A DNA stretch of 64,000 nucleotides, taken from contig JADKHO010000001.1 of assembly GCA_016721765.1 (NCBI GenBank), positions 1,786,001-1,850,000 of the forward strand. Direction: 5' to 3'. The number at the start of each line of letters is the position of its first letter. The first letter of the stretch is position 1. This document shows, in pieces, positions 24,289 through 32,520 of the stretch. Position numbers and translations under genes: made by a program. Source of the stretch: Bacteroidota bacterium. GTDB lineage: Bacteria > Bacteroidota > Bacteroidia > UBA4408. The notes below the pieces were generated by a model. The model made no database searches. It was not told where the DNA came from and was given only the letters and a program-made list of their open reading frames with translations.

Positions 24289-24858
24289 ATGTCTTACTTC
24301 GAAATCATCGCGAGCTTGTTGGGACTGACAAGTGTTTGGCTCCTTACCAAACAAAATATGTGGTGCTGGCCTACAGGAATTGTAATGGTGTTGATGTATA
24401 TCTACATTTTTTACGAAGCCCGCTTGTATTCCGATATGCTCTTGCAAGTATTTTTTGCTGTAATGCAAGTGTATGGTTGGTATTATTGGCAAAAAGGAAA
24501 GCGCGATAATGAAACTTTAGTCGTAAAATATTTATCGCAAAAGGAAATTGTTTTTTGGTGCATTTCAGTGATTCTTTTTTCGGGGATTCTCGGATGGTTA
24601 ATGAAAAAATATACCGATGCCGACTTGCCTTACATTGATGCAACAACTGCTGCCATGAGTGTAATTGCACAATGGCTTATGACAAAAAAAATTATTGAGA
24701 ATTGGATTTTGTGGATTATTGCAGATGTAATTTATGTGGGGATGTATTTTTACAAAGGACTTTATGCAACATCCATTTTATATTTTATTTTTCTCGGTTT
24801 GGCCATTCTTGGATTTATGGAATGGAAGAAATCCTACAAGGTAAAAAAGAGTTCTTAA
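24289..24858 (+). CDS. pnuC: PnuC-family nicotinamide riboside (vitamin precursor) transporter
   Basis: A 189-residue inner-membrane protein with about seven helices and the PnuC signatures NMWCWPTGIVMVLMYIYIFY, the ligand-pocket block QVYGWYYWQKGK, and a late repeat of similar type, NWILWIIADVIYVGMYFYKG. PnuC proteins are facilitators whose substrate is trapped by a kinase. Paralogues carry nicotinamide riboside, thiamine or riboflavin. No riboswitch precedes it, since it abuts the AHSA1 gene, and no NadR or other trapping kinase lies nearby, so the substrate remains open, with nicotinamide riboside most likely. Confidence 0.92.
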   Translation: MSYFEIIASLLGLTSVWLLTKQNMWCWPTGIVMVLMYIYIFYEARLYSDMLLQVFFAVMQVYGWYYWQKGKRDNETLVVKYLSQKEIVFWCISVILFSGILGWLMKKYTDADLPYIDATTAAMSVIAQWLMTKKIIENWILWIIADVIYVGMYFYKGLYATSILYFIFLGLAILGFMEWKKSYKVKKSS

Positions 24859-24865
24859 AAAAATC

Positions 24866-24910
24866 AGCTCTGCGCCCTCTGCGCCTCCTCCGCGCCCTCT
24901 GCGGTTAAAA
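24866..24910. repeat. Short CTCTGCG-type intergenic repeat
   Basis: Three imperfect units built on CTCTGCGCC or CTCCGCGCC occur in a row, ending GCGGTTAAAAT. The GC-rich block stands out sharply in AT-rich surroundings between the pnuC stop and the convergent anti-sigma gene. From memory, blocks of this form recur between genes in many Bacteroidota genomes; their role is unknown. Confidence 0.7.
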
Positions 24911-24997
24911 TAAAATATCACAGTTAAAATCCAATAACATTCTTTTTCCACTAGAAAGGAATGTCTGTACTCATTTATAAAGCGCTTCTCAACTATT

Positions 24998-26188
24998 TTA
25001 TTCACCTAACTCATCTCTCATTTCCGCAGCCGGATAAGCATATTTTCCTTTTCCTTTAGCAATTTTTGAAAACAGTTTTAGCGCATCTGATTTATTGTTT
25101 GCATCTTTTAAATTTAATGCTTTCAACCATTCCGCTTCTTCGTAGTAAGGTGATTTAGCTTGTTTTAAAATTAAATTTAATTGGGCATTAGAAGCTTTGT
25201 ATTGCTTTAGCATGCGTTCCGTTTTCCCAAGAAAAAATAAGGCCTCTTCATTTTTTGCTTCCGCTTTTAATACCTCTTGCAGTTTTATTTTTGAAGCAGC
25301 ATAATTTCCGCTCATAAAATCAGCTTTCGCATCTGCCAATAAATTAATTGAGTTAGTGTTTATCGTGTATGCACTCTTTTTTGCAGAACTTTCTTTGCTT
25401 AATGCCCTGCTTTGAACTTGTGCGGCTGCCGGAGCTGTTGTTCCGCTAAAGGTTGTCCCGGCTTTTTCGTCAGATTCACTTCGTGTTTTTGCATCGTCTT
25501 CCATATCTTTAGCAGCATCCAAAGCGACGGTTTGTGTTTCCTCAACAGCAGTCACAGGTGCTTCAAAAACAGCTTTCCCGGAGCTTAGGTTGGCATCTGT
25601 GCTTTTTATCGATTCTGAATTTAAATTGGGTTCAATGCTTGGTTGTGTTGTGGTTATAGGGTTGGATTTACTCGAAAATTCTGTAGGAATATTTTTTATT
25701 TCCTGTTTTTCAGATTTATGCGCTGCAACGGATAAGTCTTTATTTTCAGGGGCTACTTCATTACTGCTTTCGGCTGGAGCTAGCGGTTCCGCATTTTCTT
25801 TGGGTTTTTCAAGCACACTTACTGCATCTTTCTTTGATTCTCCTGCAAAATAATTGAATAGGAATCCTACTCCTACTAATACAAGAATACTTGCTGCAAT
25901 AGCAAAATAGTTCCTTCGGGTAATTGAAAAAATAACAGTTTCAGGTTGGGAAATTCTTTTTTCTATACGCGTGTTAATTTCCGTTACATCTTGCGTAAAT
26001 GATTGCGGAGTTCCTGCAATACGGTAGGCTTCCACCATATCGTTACACAACTCACAATCGGCCAAATGTAATTCTATCGCGCGCATTTCCTCCTTGCTCA
26101 GCTTTTGCTGCACATAGCCCCACAATTGCTCGTCGCTTGGACAAACACTTGCACTAAACATTTTGCTAACAGTGCTAGGGTGTGACAT
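24998..26188 (-). CDS. Anti-sigma factor-like membrane protein with zinc finger and TPR-like tail
   Basis: A 396-residue protein. The N-terminus has an anti-sigma zinc-finger motif, AIELHLADCELCNDMVEAYR (H-x3-C-x2-C, about residues 40-59). A single membrane helix follows, NYFAIAASILVLVGVGFLFN (about 88-107), then a long low-complexity region rich in Ser, Glu, Ala and Pro. The last 110 or so residues form TPR-like helix pairs (DAKADFMSGNYAASKIKLQE, then EALFFLGKTERMLKQYKASN). The start overlaps the end of the ECF sigma gene by 14 bases, so it very likely holds that sigma at the membrane and releases it on a periplasmic signal. Confidence 0.88.
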   Translation of the reverse strand: MSHPSTVSKMFSASVCPSDEQLWGYVQQKLSKEEMRAIELHLADCELCNDMVEAYRIAGTPQSFTQDVTEINTRIEKRISQPETVIFSITRRNYFAIAASILVLVGVGFLFNYFAGESKKDAVSVLEKPKENAEPLAPAESSNEVAPENKDLSVAAHKSEKQEIKNIPTEFSSKSNPITTTQPSIEPNLNSESIKSTDANLSSGKAVFEAPVTAVEETQTVALDAAKDMEDDAKTRSESDEKAGTTFSGTTAPAAAQVQSRALSKESSAKKSAYTINTNSINLLADAKADFMSGNYAASKIKLQEVLKAEAKNEEALFFLGKTERMLKQYKASNAQLNLILKQAKSPYYEEAEWLKALNLKDANNKSDALKLFSKIAKGKGKYAYPAAEMRDELGE

Positions 26189-26765
26189 TTTTTTGAATTA
26201 GTATATTTTTTAAATTTCGTTTTCCGTTCTGAATAAAGCTCTTCACATTGTTAAGGCTTAAGCCTGTTAGATCCGTAATTTCCTGGTAACTTTTCTCTTT
26301 CAGGTAGAATAATTCAATGCAAAGTTTTTGTTCTTGGCTTAATTCAAGCAGTGCATTTTCGAGCTCGCTGAGTTTTATTTCTTTTTGATTTTCTTCTTCT
26401 TGATGCAAAAAATCGCGGTATTCCATAAGCGGTGTAATCAACTCTGCTGCCTCTCCACCAATTTCGGTAAAATGCTTGTTTTTGCGCAGCTGCATGAGGC
26501 AATAATTTTTTGCCACGCTGTGCAACCAACTTTTAAAGTTTGTAATACTATGCTTTTTTAAATCAACCAACAGTTTTTCAAAAACCTGCATGGCGGCATC
26601 CTTGCTTTCATCGCGGTTTTGAAAGTATTTTAAACACACCGCATACACCAGAGTGGTATATCTTTCAAATAAAACACCTACACATGCTTTTTCATCGGTT
26701 TGCGCATAACGTGCTACCAACTCAAGGTCAGATAAGGTTTTTAAGAAAGGTTGTGCGGAATTCAA
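26175..26765 (-). CDS. ECF-type RNA polymerase sigma factor
   Basis: A 196-residue sigma-70 family protein. Region 2 includes YTTLVYAVCLKYFQNRDESK with the core-binding helix and the DAAMQVFEKL segment for -10 recognition. Region 4 includes LSQEQKLCIELFYLKEKSYQ followed by the helix-turn-helix EITDLTGLSLNNVKSFIQNG. There is no region 1 or 3, as in ECF factors. No suitable ATG exists, so a TTG at 26765 is used as start. It is co-transcribed with the anti-sigma gene that overlaps it. Its target genes are not evident; the divergent DUF4139 gene is a candidate. Confidence 0.92.
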   Translation of the reverse strand: MNSAQPFLKTLSDLELVARYAQTDEKACVGVLFERYTTLVYAVCLKYFQNRDESKDAAMQVFEKLLVDLKKHSITNFKSWLHSVAKNYCLMQLRKNKHFTEIGGEAAELITPLMEYRDFLHQEEENQKEIKLSELENALLELSQEQKLCIELFYLKEKSYQEITDLTGLSLNNVKSFIQNGKRNLKNILIQKNVTP

Positions 26766-26897
26766 ATCGTTTTTTTACAAAAATAAGCTTAATCCTGAAT
26801 TATTTTTTAATCGTTTATGGAAAATTCAAAACACATGCATCTAATCCTCAAATAACAAAATAAACCATCTGCCTCCAGCAGAATAAAACTCAAAATT

Positions 26898-28592
26898 ATG
26901 AACACAAAAAAAATCATTTCTAAAACTAACATGCTCTTTATCGTATTTGTTGTCTTTAACTCCTATCTGGTGAATGCCGCCACTGAAAAAAAAGTGAACG
27001 CAAAAATCGAAAAGGCAATTGTGTTTTTGCAAGGAGCACAACTTTTTAGCTCTGCCGATTTTAATGTTGGTGTGGGAACAAGCGATTTAATATTTGAAGG
27101 AGTTTCTCCATTTATTGAAGCACAAACCCTGCAAGCAATTGGCACAGGAAATATTATTATTTTGGATGTGCGTCACAACATTAAGTATCCGGAAGTTATT
27201 GCAGTGGATGAAAAAATAAAACCTAAAAATTTCCGAATCCTAAAAGCGATGGAAGATTCCATTCAGGAATTTAGTTGGACCTTGGAAGATATGTTGGATA
27301 AACGTACGGCCTTAACAACCGAGAAGAATACCTTACTCAACAACCGATTAATTAAAGGGGAAACAAAACGTGATTCGCTGGCTTTATTGAAAGAAGCACT
27401 GGAATATTTGCGGTTTCGATTAAATAATATCAACACAGAGTTACAAAAATTAAAACGTGAGGAATTTAAAGTTACAGCGGCCAAGCTTCGCACCGAAGAA
27501 AGACTTGCCGAATTGAATGCAGAAAACCAACGCAGTGGTGAACAAAATCCCGAACAAAAAAAGGGAGCCATAAACCAAGTTATAGTTACAGTGAGCTCTT
27601 TATTTGCAGCGGCGGTTAACATCGACATCAATTATTTTGTGCGCAATGCAGGATGGACACCCAGTTATGATTTGCGTGCTACATCGGCCAACACCAATTT
27701 AAAATTGGATCACAAAGCAAGTGTGTATCAAAATTCAGGAATCGATTGGAACGACGCAGCACTCACGCTATCGACCGGAACACCCAATCAGGGAAATACT
27801 AAGCCTGAGTTGAATACAAATTACTTGAATTATTATGTGGCAAGAAGCTATTCGTATTCAGGAGCAACCGCTGCACCCTCAATGAATACCATGTCGATAA
27901 AATCGACTGCCGATGCAAAATATCTCGATCGTGAAGAGGTGCAATCTAAAACGACAGCAGACTACACAGTTGTAGTAGAAAATCCCATTCGTGTAGACTA
28001 TGAGATAAAATTAAAATACTCGATTCCGTCCGATAGCAAAACGCACATGGTGGTGGTGCAAAGTAAGGAAGTTCCCTCTTCGTTCGTTTATTCAGCCATT
28101 CCAAAGCTTGACCCAAATGCTTTTTTAGTCGCAAAAGTAACGGATTGGGAAAGTATGAATTTGATACCCGGCGCTGCGCGTATTTATTTTGACGGCGGCT
28201 ATATTGGCGAAACCAGCATCAATCCGCAAGAAATGGAGGATACCTTGCAATTGAATATGGGGCGCGATAAAAGCACCTTAATGGAGCGAAAAAAACTGAA
28301 AGATAAAAGCAAAGAGAAAACATTTAATAATGACCGCGTACTTACCTATACCTACGAAATAACTTTGCGAAATACAAAAAGTGCAAGCATTAAATTAGAA
28401 ATAGAAGACCAAATTCCGGTATCTCAAAATGAAGAAATAAATGTGGCATTGCTCGAATCAACGCATGCAGAGTTGGATGAAGCCACTGGAAAATTAAAAT
28501 GGAATATAAATTTGAAACCGAAAGAAGTGCGTAAACTTTCGTTTACCTATGAGGTGAAATATCCGAAAAACAAACAACTTGCCGGATTGTAA
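26898..28592 (+). CDS. DUF4139 domain protein (MuiA/mucoidy-inhibitor-like), exported
   Basis: A 564-residue protein with a signal peptide (residues 9-28, ending VNAATEKK). The N-terminal DUF4140 part has KIEKAIVFLQGAQLFSSADF. A coiled-coil stretch runs from about 105 to 215, rich in E, K and L (LDKRTALTTEKNTLLNNRLI). The C-terminal DUF4139 beta domain has YFVRNAGWTPSYDLRATSAN, DWNDAALTLSTGTPNQGN and ends with TYEVKYPKN. It is probably periplasmic or on the outer envelope. The function of the family is unknown. It is divergent from the sigma/anti-sigma pair, 132 bases away, and might be controlled by it. Confidence 0.9.
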   Translation: MNTKKIISKTNMLFIVFVVFNSYLVNAATEKKVNAKIEKAIVFLQGAQLFSSADFNVGVGTSDLIFEGVSPFIEAQTLQAIGTGNIIILDVRHNIKYPEVIAVDEKIKPKNFRILKAMEDSIQEFSWTLEDMLDKRTALTTEKNTLLNNRLIKGETKRDSLALLKEALEYLRFRLNNINTELQKLKREEFKVTAAKLRTEERLAELNAENQRSGEQNPEQKKGAINQVIVTVSSLFAAAVNIDINYFVRNAGWTPSYDLRATSANTNLKLDHKASVYQNSGIDWNDAALTLSTGTPNQGNTKPELNTNYLNYYVARSYSYSGATAAPSMNTMSIKSTADAKYLDREEVQSKTTADYTVVVENPIRVDYEIKLKYSIPSDSKTHMVVVQSKEVPSSFVYSAIPKLDPNAFLVAKVTDWESMNLIPGAARIYFDGGYIGETSINPQEMEDTLQLNMGRDKSTLMERKKLKDKSKEKTFNNDRVLTYTYEITLRNTKSASIKLEIEDQIPVSQNEEINVALLESTHAELDEATGKLKWNINLKPKEVRKLSFTYEVKYPKNKQLAGL

Positions 28593-28604
28593 GAACGATA
28601 GAAA

Positions 28605-28649
28605 TAAAAAAATCCCGAACAGTTATTATTCCTGTTCGGGATTTTTTAT
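28605..28649. terminator. Bidirectional intrinsic terminator
   Basis: AATCCCGAACAG (28611-28622) and CTGTTCGGGATT (28632-28643) form a perfect twelve-base stem with A-run before and T-run after, serving both the DUF4139 gene and the convergent tail-fibre-domain gene. Confidence 0.93.
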
Positions 28650-28666
28650 GAAATGAATTTTAAATT

Positions 28667-30295
28667 TTAGTTTTTCTCAAGCACATTTAAGCGAGCTTGC
28701 ATTTGTTGAATGACTTGTTCTAACTTTTCAATTTGTGCTTGCTGTTCTTGAACTGCTTTTACCAATGGAACAGTAAATTCAGAATACCTTAATCCCAAGA
28801 GCTTTCCGGACTTATCTATACCGCTAAAATCATAACCTGATTTTTGAGCTGCTTGTTCCACCTCCTGTGCAATAAACCCACTGAAGCTTATTTTTTCAAT
28901 ATCATATTTGCCATCCCAATTCAACGAATTTTCTACTTCTAACAATTTGTTTTCTTTGTCCACATTGAGGTGATAGGTAACCGGACGAAGTGCTTTAATG
29001 AAAGCAAGCCCAATCACATTCTCTTCAATGTTATCTTTTATTCGGGCATCGCTAAAATTAGTCCAGGAAACTTGTCCACCAATACTTGAAATGGATGAGT
29101 TTCCAATACGTGCTTTGTTGCTTGCATCGGATGTACAAAGGTTTCCAATAGCTATTGCATTACTCAAATTCGCACTTGATGTGCTTGCACCATATCCAAT
29201 TGCAGTATTTCCCGAACCGCTTATGTTTGTTGAAAGCGCTGCAGCGCCAAATCCGGTATTGGCAGCTCCGGTGGTATTGCTTTGTAATGCCAATGCACCA
29301 AAAGCTGAATTATCATAACCACTGGTGTTTAGTGTAAGCGTTTTATGTCCAAAGGCGGAGTTTGTATTTCCTGCATTAGCAGCCAAGGCAATATTCCCAA
29401 ATGCAGTGCAATTAGGATTAGTATTAAGTCCTGTCCCTGCTGTCAATCCATGAATACGAATATCTTCAATAACGTCTAATAATGCGCCTGGAGTGGTGGT
29501 TCCAATTCCAACTTTACCATCTGCTTTAACCGTAAGGCGGTCGCCGCCATTTGTAAAAATAGGAAAATCGAAATTTCCACCTGTACCAATTCCTCCGGTT
29601 GCATTTCCGGAAGGGGTAGATAAAAAGACAGAAGCTCCATTTACTGTATTGTCCATTTGGAAATTCATACCTCCTGCTTGCGAGAGGTGGAGGAATGATG
29701 TAGGCGTAGAAGTTCCAATTCCAACATTTCCTGATACAGATTTGTAGATATTATTTCCATTCGCTTTCCAATAATTATCTTTCGAAATAAGGGCGGTATC
29801 TGCCATTATAGCACTATTCGCAAATGCAGCGCTTTGAGCAAGAATGGCCGTATCTGCAAGAAAGGCGTAGCTCGATAAGGTGCTATGTAACGCATATGGC
29901 ACACTTAACAATTGACTAATACCAAGTATACTATAATTTGAACCGCCTGTAGGATCAATGGCGGTTTCTATAAAATAGGTTCCTGTCGACCAGTCAATTC
30001 CGTCAAAGGTTCCGGTAACAGCATTCCCTCCACCAATTTCAATAGTAGCCAATCCATTGGTGTTAGTTGATGCGGTTTGTGTTTCGACATACACCGCTGT
30101 TCCGCTTGTTGAACCCTGAAGTATGCTGATACGAATTCCAATGGAAGCATTTGAAAGTAACACCCCGGCGCTATTACGCACAACAGTTTGATAGTTCATT
30201 TTTTGAGGTGCTTCTGCAAAGGTTAATTTTAGTGAGTTACAGAAAATAAGGCAAATAAGTGTTACTATTTTGAATTTTGTATGAGTAGTTTTCAT
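28667..30295 (-). CDS. Secreted tail-fibre-domain protein with YadA-like repeats and S74 intramolecular chaperone
   Basis: A 542-residue exported protein (signal ending LTFAEAPQ). Residues about 30-145 are the APQKMNYQTVVRNSAGVLLS module, shared with the neighbour at 30387. Residues about 310-420 contain YadA-head-like repeats (NTNSAFGHKTLTLN, YDNSAFGALALQSN, AANTGFGAAALSTN, GNTAIGYGAS), which fold as a left-handed beta-roll. The end is a peptidase S74 intramolecular chaperone with the SDARIKDN start and a final coiled coil of Q/E/L heptads. S74 domains trimerise a fibre and cleave themselves off. It is probably a surface trimeric fibre rather than a phage part. Confidence 0.9.
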   Translation of the reverse strand: MKTTHTKFKIVTLICLIFCNSLKLTFAEAPQKMNYQTVVRNSAGVLLSNASIGIRISILQGSTSGTAVYVETQTASTNTNGLATIEIGGGNAVTGTFDGIDWSTGTYFIETAIDPTGGSNYSILGISQLLSVPYALHSTLSSYAFLADTAILAQSAAFANSAIMADTALISKDNYWKANGNNIYKSVSGNVGIGTSTPTSFLHLSQAGGMNFQMDNTVNGASVFLSTPSGNATGGIGTGGNFDFPIFTNGGDRLTVKADGKVGIGTTTPGALLDVIEDIRIHGLTAGTGLNTNPNCTAFGNIALAANAGNTNSAFGHKTLTLNTSGYDNSAFGALALQSNTTGAANTGFGAAALSTNISGSGNTAIGYGASTSSANLSNAIAIGNLCTSDASNKARIGNSSISSIGGQVSWTNFSDARIKDNIEENVIGLAFIKALRPVTYHLNVDKENKLLEVENSLNWDGKYDIEKISFSGFIAQEVEQAAQKSGYDFSGIDKSGKLLGLRYSEFTVPLVKAVQEQQAQIEKLEQVIQQMQARLNVLEKN

Positions 30296-30330
30296 GCGTT
30301 TTTTATTTTAGTTTTAAGTAAATTAGAAAA

Positions 30331-30368
30331 ATGAAAAGCCTGAAAAAATAATTTCTCAGGCTTTCCGT
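30331..30368 (-). terminator. Intrinsic terminator between the two tail-fibre-domain genes
   Basis: AAAGCCTGA (30335-30343) and TCAGGCTTT (30356-30364) form a perfect nine-base stem. On the reverse strand it is followed by TTCATTTTTC. It lies just past the stop of the gene at 30387. Confidence 0.8.
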
Positions 30369-30386
30369 TTTGGGAAAATTAATTTG

Positions 30387-31865
30387 TTATTTAGTTAGTT
30401 TTTGCACTGCTGCACTCAAATCAGCTACTTGCTTTTTCAAGGCTTCAATCTGTGCTTGTTGCTCTTGAATTGCTTTAATCGAAACTATTGCAAATTTGCT
30501 GTAATCAATAGCAAGCAAATCTTCTCCCTCCTCATGTGAAACAATTTCAGGAAATATTTTTTGTACGTCTTGAGCAAGAAATCCCATTGTTTTTATCGCA
30601 TTTTCTTTGTTGTCGAGATAATGGTATTTCAATGGTTTTAAAGCCAAAACTTTAGGTAGTACAGTCTCAAATGATTCGAAGTCGCGTTTTAATCGAGCAT
30701 CAGAAACAACATTATAGCTTCCATCAGTAGAGGAAATGTATGATTTTGCAGTATATGAAACACCATCCGTTGAATAGTTAAAGCGAATAAAATCATTGCT
30801 GTTATAAATTCTCCAATGTTTCCCACTGTTTTCTAAATTTATTCCTCCAGTTTGCTGATTGGCAGCGCTTCCGCCGGATTGTTTTATATGAAGATCGGAA
30901 ACAGCTGAAGCATTTCCGATTGATACTAGGCCATTTCCTTTAATGCGCATTAATTCATTGGAGGCACCTGCACCCGTAGCTGCAAAAAATACATGGTCGC
31001 TTGAAGGAGAAGATGTTTGATACCTCAATGTGCTAGGATTTATTCCGAAGCCATAAAATTCATTATCGTTATCAACACTTTCATACAAAACTAGTTTGCG
31101 ATTTGCTAAGCTATTGTCAAATTGTAATAATGCATGGGGGGTGGAGTTTGCAATCCCAACATTCCCTGTATTTGTAATGCTCATTCGGTTCACAAAGGCG
31201 GTGTAAAAATCAAGCCCAAATAAATTGCCATTGGAAGTACGTTTGCTGGCTATCCCTTCTCCTGAAGCGAGTCCAAATGATAAGCCTGCACTAGCAGCAG
31301 TTTGTCCCAAGGTCCCATCGTTTAATCCAGCACCATCCACATTCATACCCCCATTAACTGTAAGATTTTGTCCAGGTGTAGTGGTACCAATACCAACATT
31401 GCCCCCCGAAAAACTGATATCATTTCCATTCTTTTTCCAAAATGAATTTGCTGAACTTAAGGCATAGGGAACACTCAACAATTGACTGGTTCCGGTAATG
31501 CTATAATTTGTTCCGCCTGTGGGATCAATTTGCGTTTTAATGTAATAAGTGCCGGTTTCCCAATTGATACCTGAAAAAGAACCCGATACAACTGTTCCTG
31601 CTCCAATTTCCAAGGTTATTAAGCCATTGGTGTTAGTGGGTTGAGTTTGAGTTTCAACATAAACTGCGCTGCCGGATGCGGAATTTTGAAGAATTGAAAT
31701 TCGCACGCCAACATTTGCATTCGAGATTAAAACACCCGAGCTGTTTCGCACTACTGATTGATAATTCATTTTTTGCGGTGCTTGTGCAAAAAGGGAGGAA
31801 GCAGTAAGGCTTAGCGCTATTAATAGAGTAAGGCCGGTTTTTAAAGTGTGGTAGCTATTTTTCAT
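30387..31865 (-). CDS. Secreted tail-fibre-domain protein with S74 intramolecular chaperone
   Basis: A 492-residue exported protein (signal ending LFAQAPQ). The first module, from KMNYQSVVRNSSGVLISNAN to LLSVPYAL, is highly similar to that of the neighbour at 28667 and shows the pair arose by duplication. The middle part is different and lacks the YadA-like repeats; it has beta-rich segments such as DISFSGGNVGIGTTTPGQNL. The end is an S74 domain with SDARLKRDFESFETVLPKVL, GFLAQDVQKIFPEIVS and a coiled coil KAIQEQQAQIEALKKQVADL. Middle-domain swapping with conserved ends suggests variable ligand or surface properties. Confidence 0.9.
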   Translation of the reverse strand: MKNSYHTLKTGLTLLIALSLTASSLFAQAPQKMNYQSVVRNSSGVLISNANVGVRISILQNSASGSAVYVETQTQPTNTNGLITLEIGAGTVVSGSFSGINWETGTYYIKTQIDPTGGTNYSITGTSQLLSVPYALSSANSFWKKNGNDISFSGGNVGIGTTTPGQNLTVNGGMNVDGAGLNDGTLGQTAASAGLSFGLASGEGIASKRTSNGNLFGLDFYTAFVNRMSITNTGNVGIANSTPHALLQFDNSLANRKLVLYESVDNDNEFYGFGINPSTLRYQTSSPSSDHVFFAATGAGASNELMRIKGNGLVSIGNASAVSDLHIKQSGGSAANQQTGGINLENSGKHWRIYNSNDFIRFNYSTDGVSYTAKSYISSTDGSYNVVSDARLKRDFESFETVLPKVLALKPLKYHYLDNKENAIKTMGFLAQDVQKIFPEIVSHEEGEDLLAIDYSKFAIVSIKAIQEQQAQIEALKKQVADLSAAVQKLTK

Positions 31866-31868
31866 GGA

Positions 31869-32357
31869 TTAATTGTTTTTAATGATTTTAAAGGTTTTAA
31901 TTTTTTCTTTGTTCGTGCGAATAGTTAAAAAGTAATCCGCATTGTCAAGGTTTTCCATCGAAATGGAAGTAAGTGGTCCGCTAATGCTTTTTTGCTGAAC
32001 CACTCTGCCGGTCATGTCGAGCAATACATAGCTCATATCTTTCCAGTTTTCATTTTCGATTTTTACATTTAAAATGGAACTCACCGGATTAGGAAATACT
32101 TGCATCGATACACTTATTTGGTGAATTTCATCTACCCCAATTAAGTACTCATAAGCATGCTGTACTCCTTGTCCTACCGATCCGTTTGCATTACTCAAAA
32201 ATGAATATGCCACTTGGCCTGCGGTATACGTTGCACTGCCACCCGTTCCGGCTGCGGTGCCTCCTGCAGCAGTTGCTGCTTGTTGCGCTTGAACTTTTGT
32301 TAGCAGGGTGCTGAACAAAAGCAATAAAATTAAATTGACTCGTTTTAATTTTTTCAT
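31869..32357 (-). CDS. Small secreted protein with T9SS type A sorting domain
   Basis: A 162-residue exported protein. The signal peptide MKKLKRVNLILLLLFSTLLT ends near KVQAQQ. Then comes a Gly/Ala/Thr-rich segment ending GSATYTAGQVAYSFLS and GSVGQGVQHAYEY, the signature of a small family common in Bacteroidota. The rest is the T9SS sorting domain, MQVFPNPVSSILNVKIENEN to FKIIKNN. It ends 3 bases before the start codon of the S74 gene, so it is the first gene of that transcript. Its function is unknown; co-expression suggests it helps anchor or assemble the fibre proteins. Confidence 0.88.
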   Translation of the reverse strand: MKKLKRVNLILLLLFSTLLTKVQAQQAATAAGGTAAGTGGSATYTAGQVAYSFLSNANGSVGQGVQHAYEYLIGVDEIHQISVSMQVFPNPVSSILNVKIENENWKDMSYVLLDMTGRVVQQKSISGPLTSISMENLDNADYFLTIRTNKEKIKTFKIIKNN

Positions 32358-32520
32358 ATGAGGTAGTTTAAGTTTATCTCAAAATAAGTGAATTAAATTT
32401 TAATTACCAAATCAAAATAAAGATGAAAGTCATGAAAAGTTAGACAAAGGTGCTAATAATCTAAACTAAGCAGATTTTAAGAGGAGATCAACTGATTCGA
32501 ATGAAAAGTACTTTTATGGT

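Noticed and set aside
28667..31865. Prophage tail-fibre genes
   Set aside because: Both have signal peptides, there are no capsid, portal, tail or integrase genes, and a T9SS protein shares the transcript.
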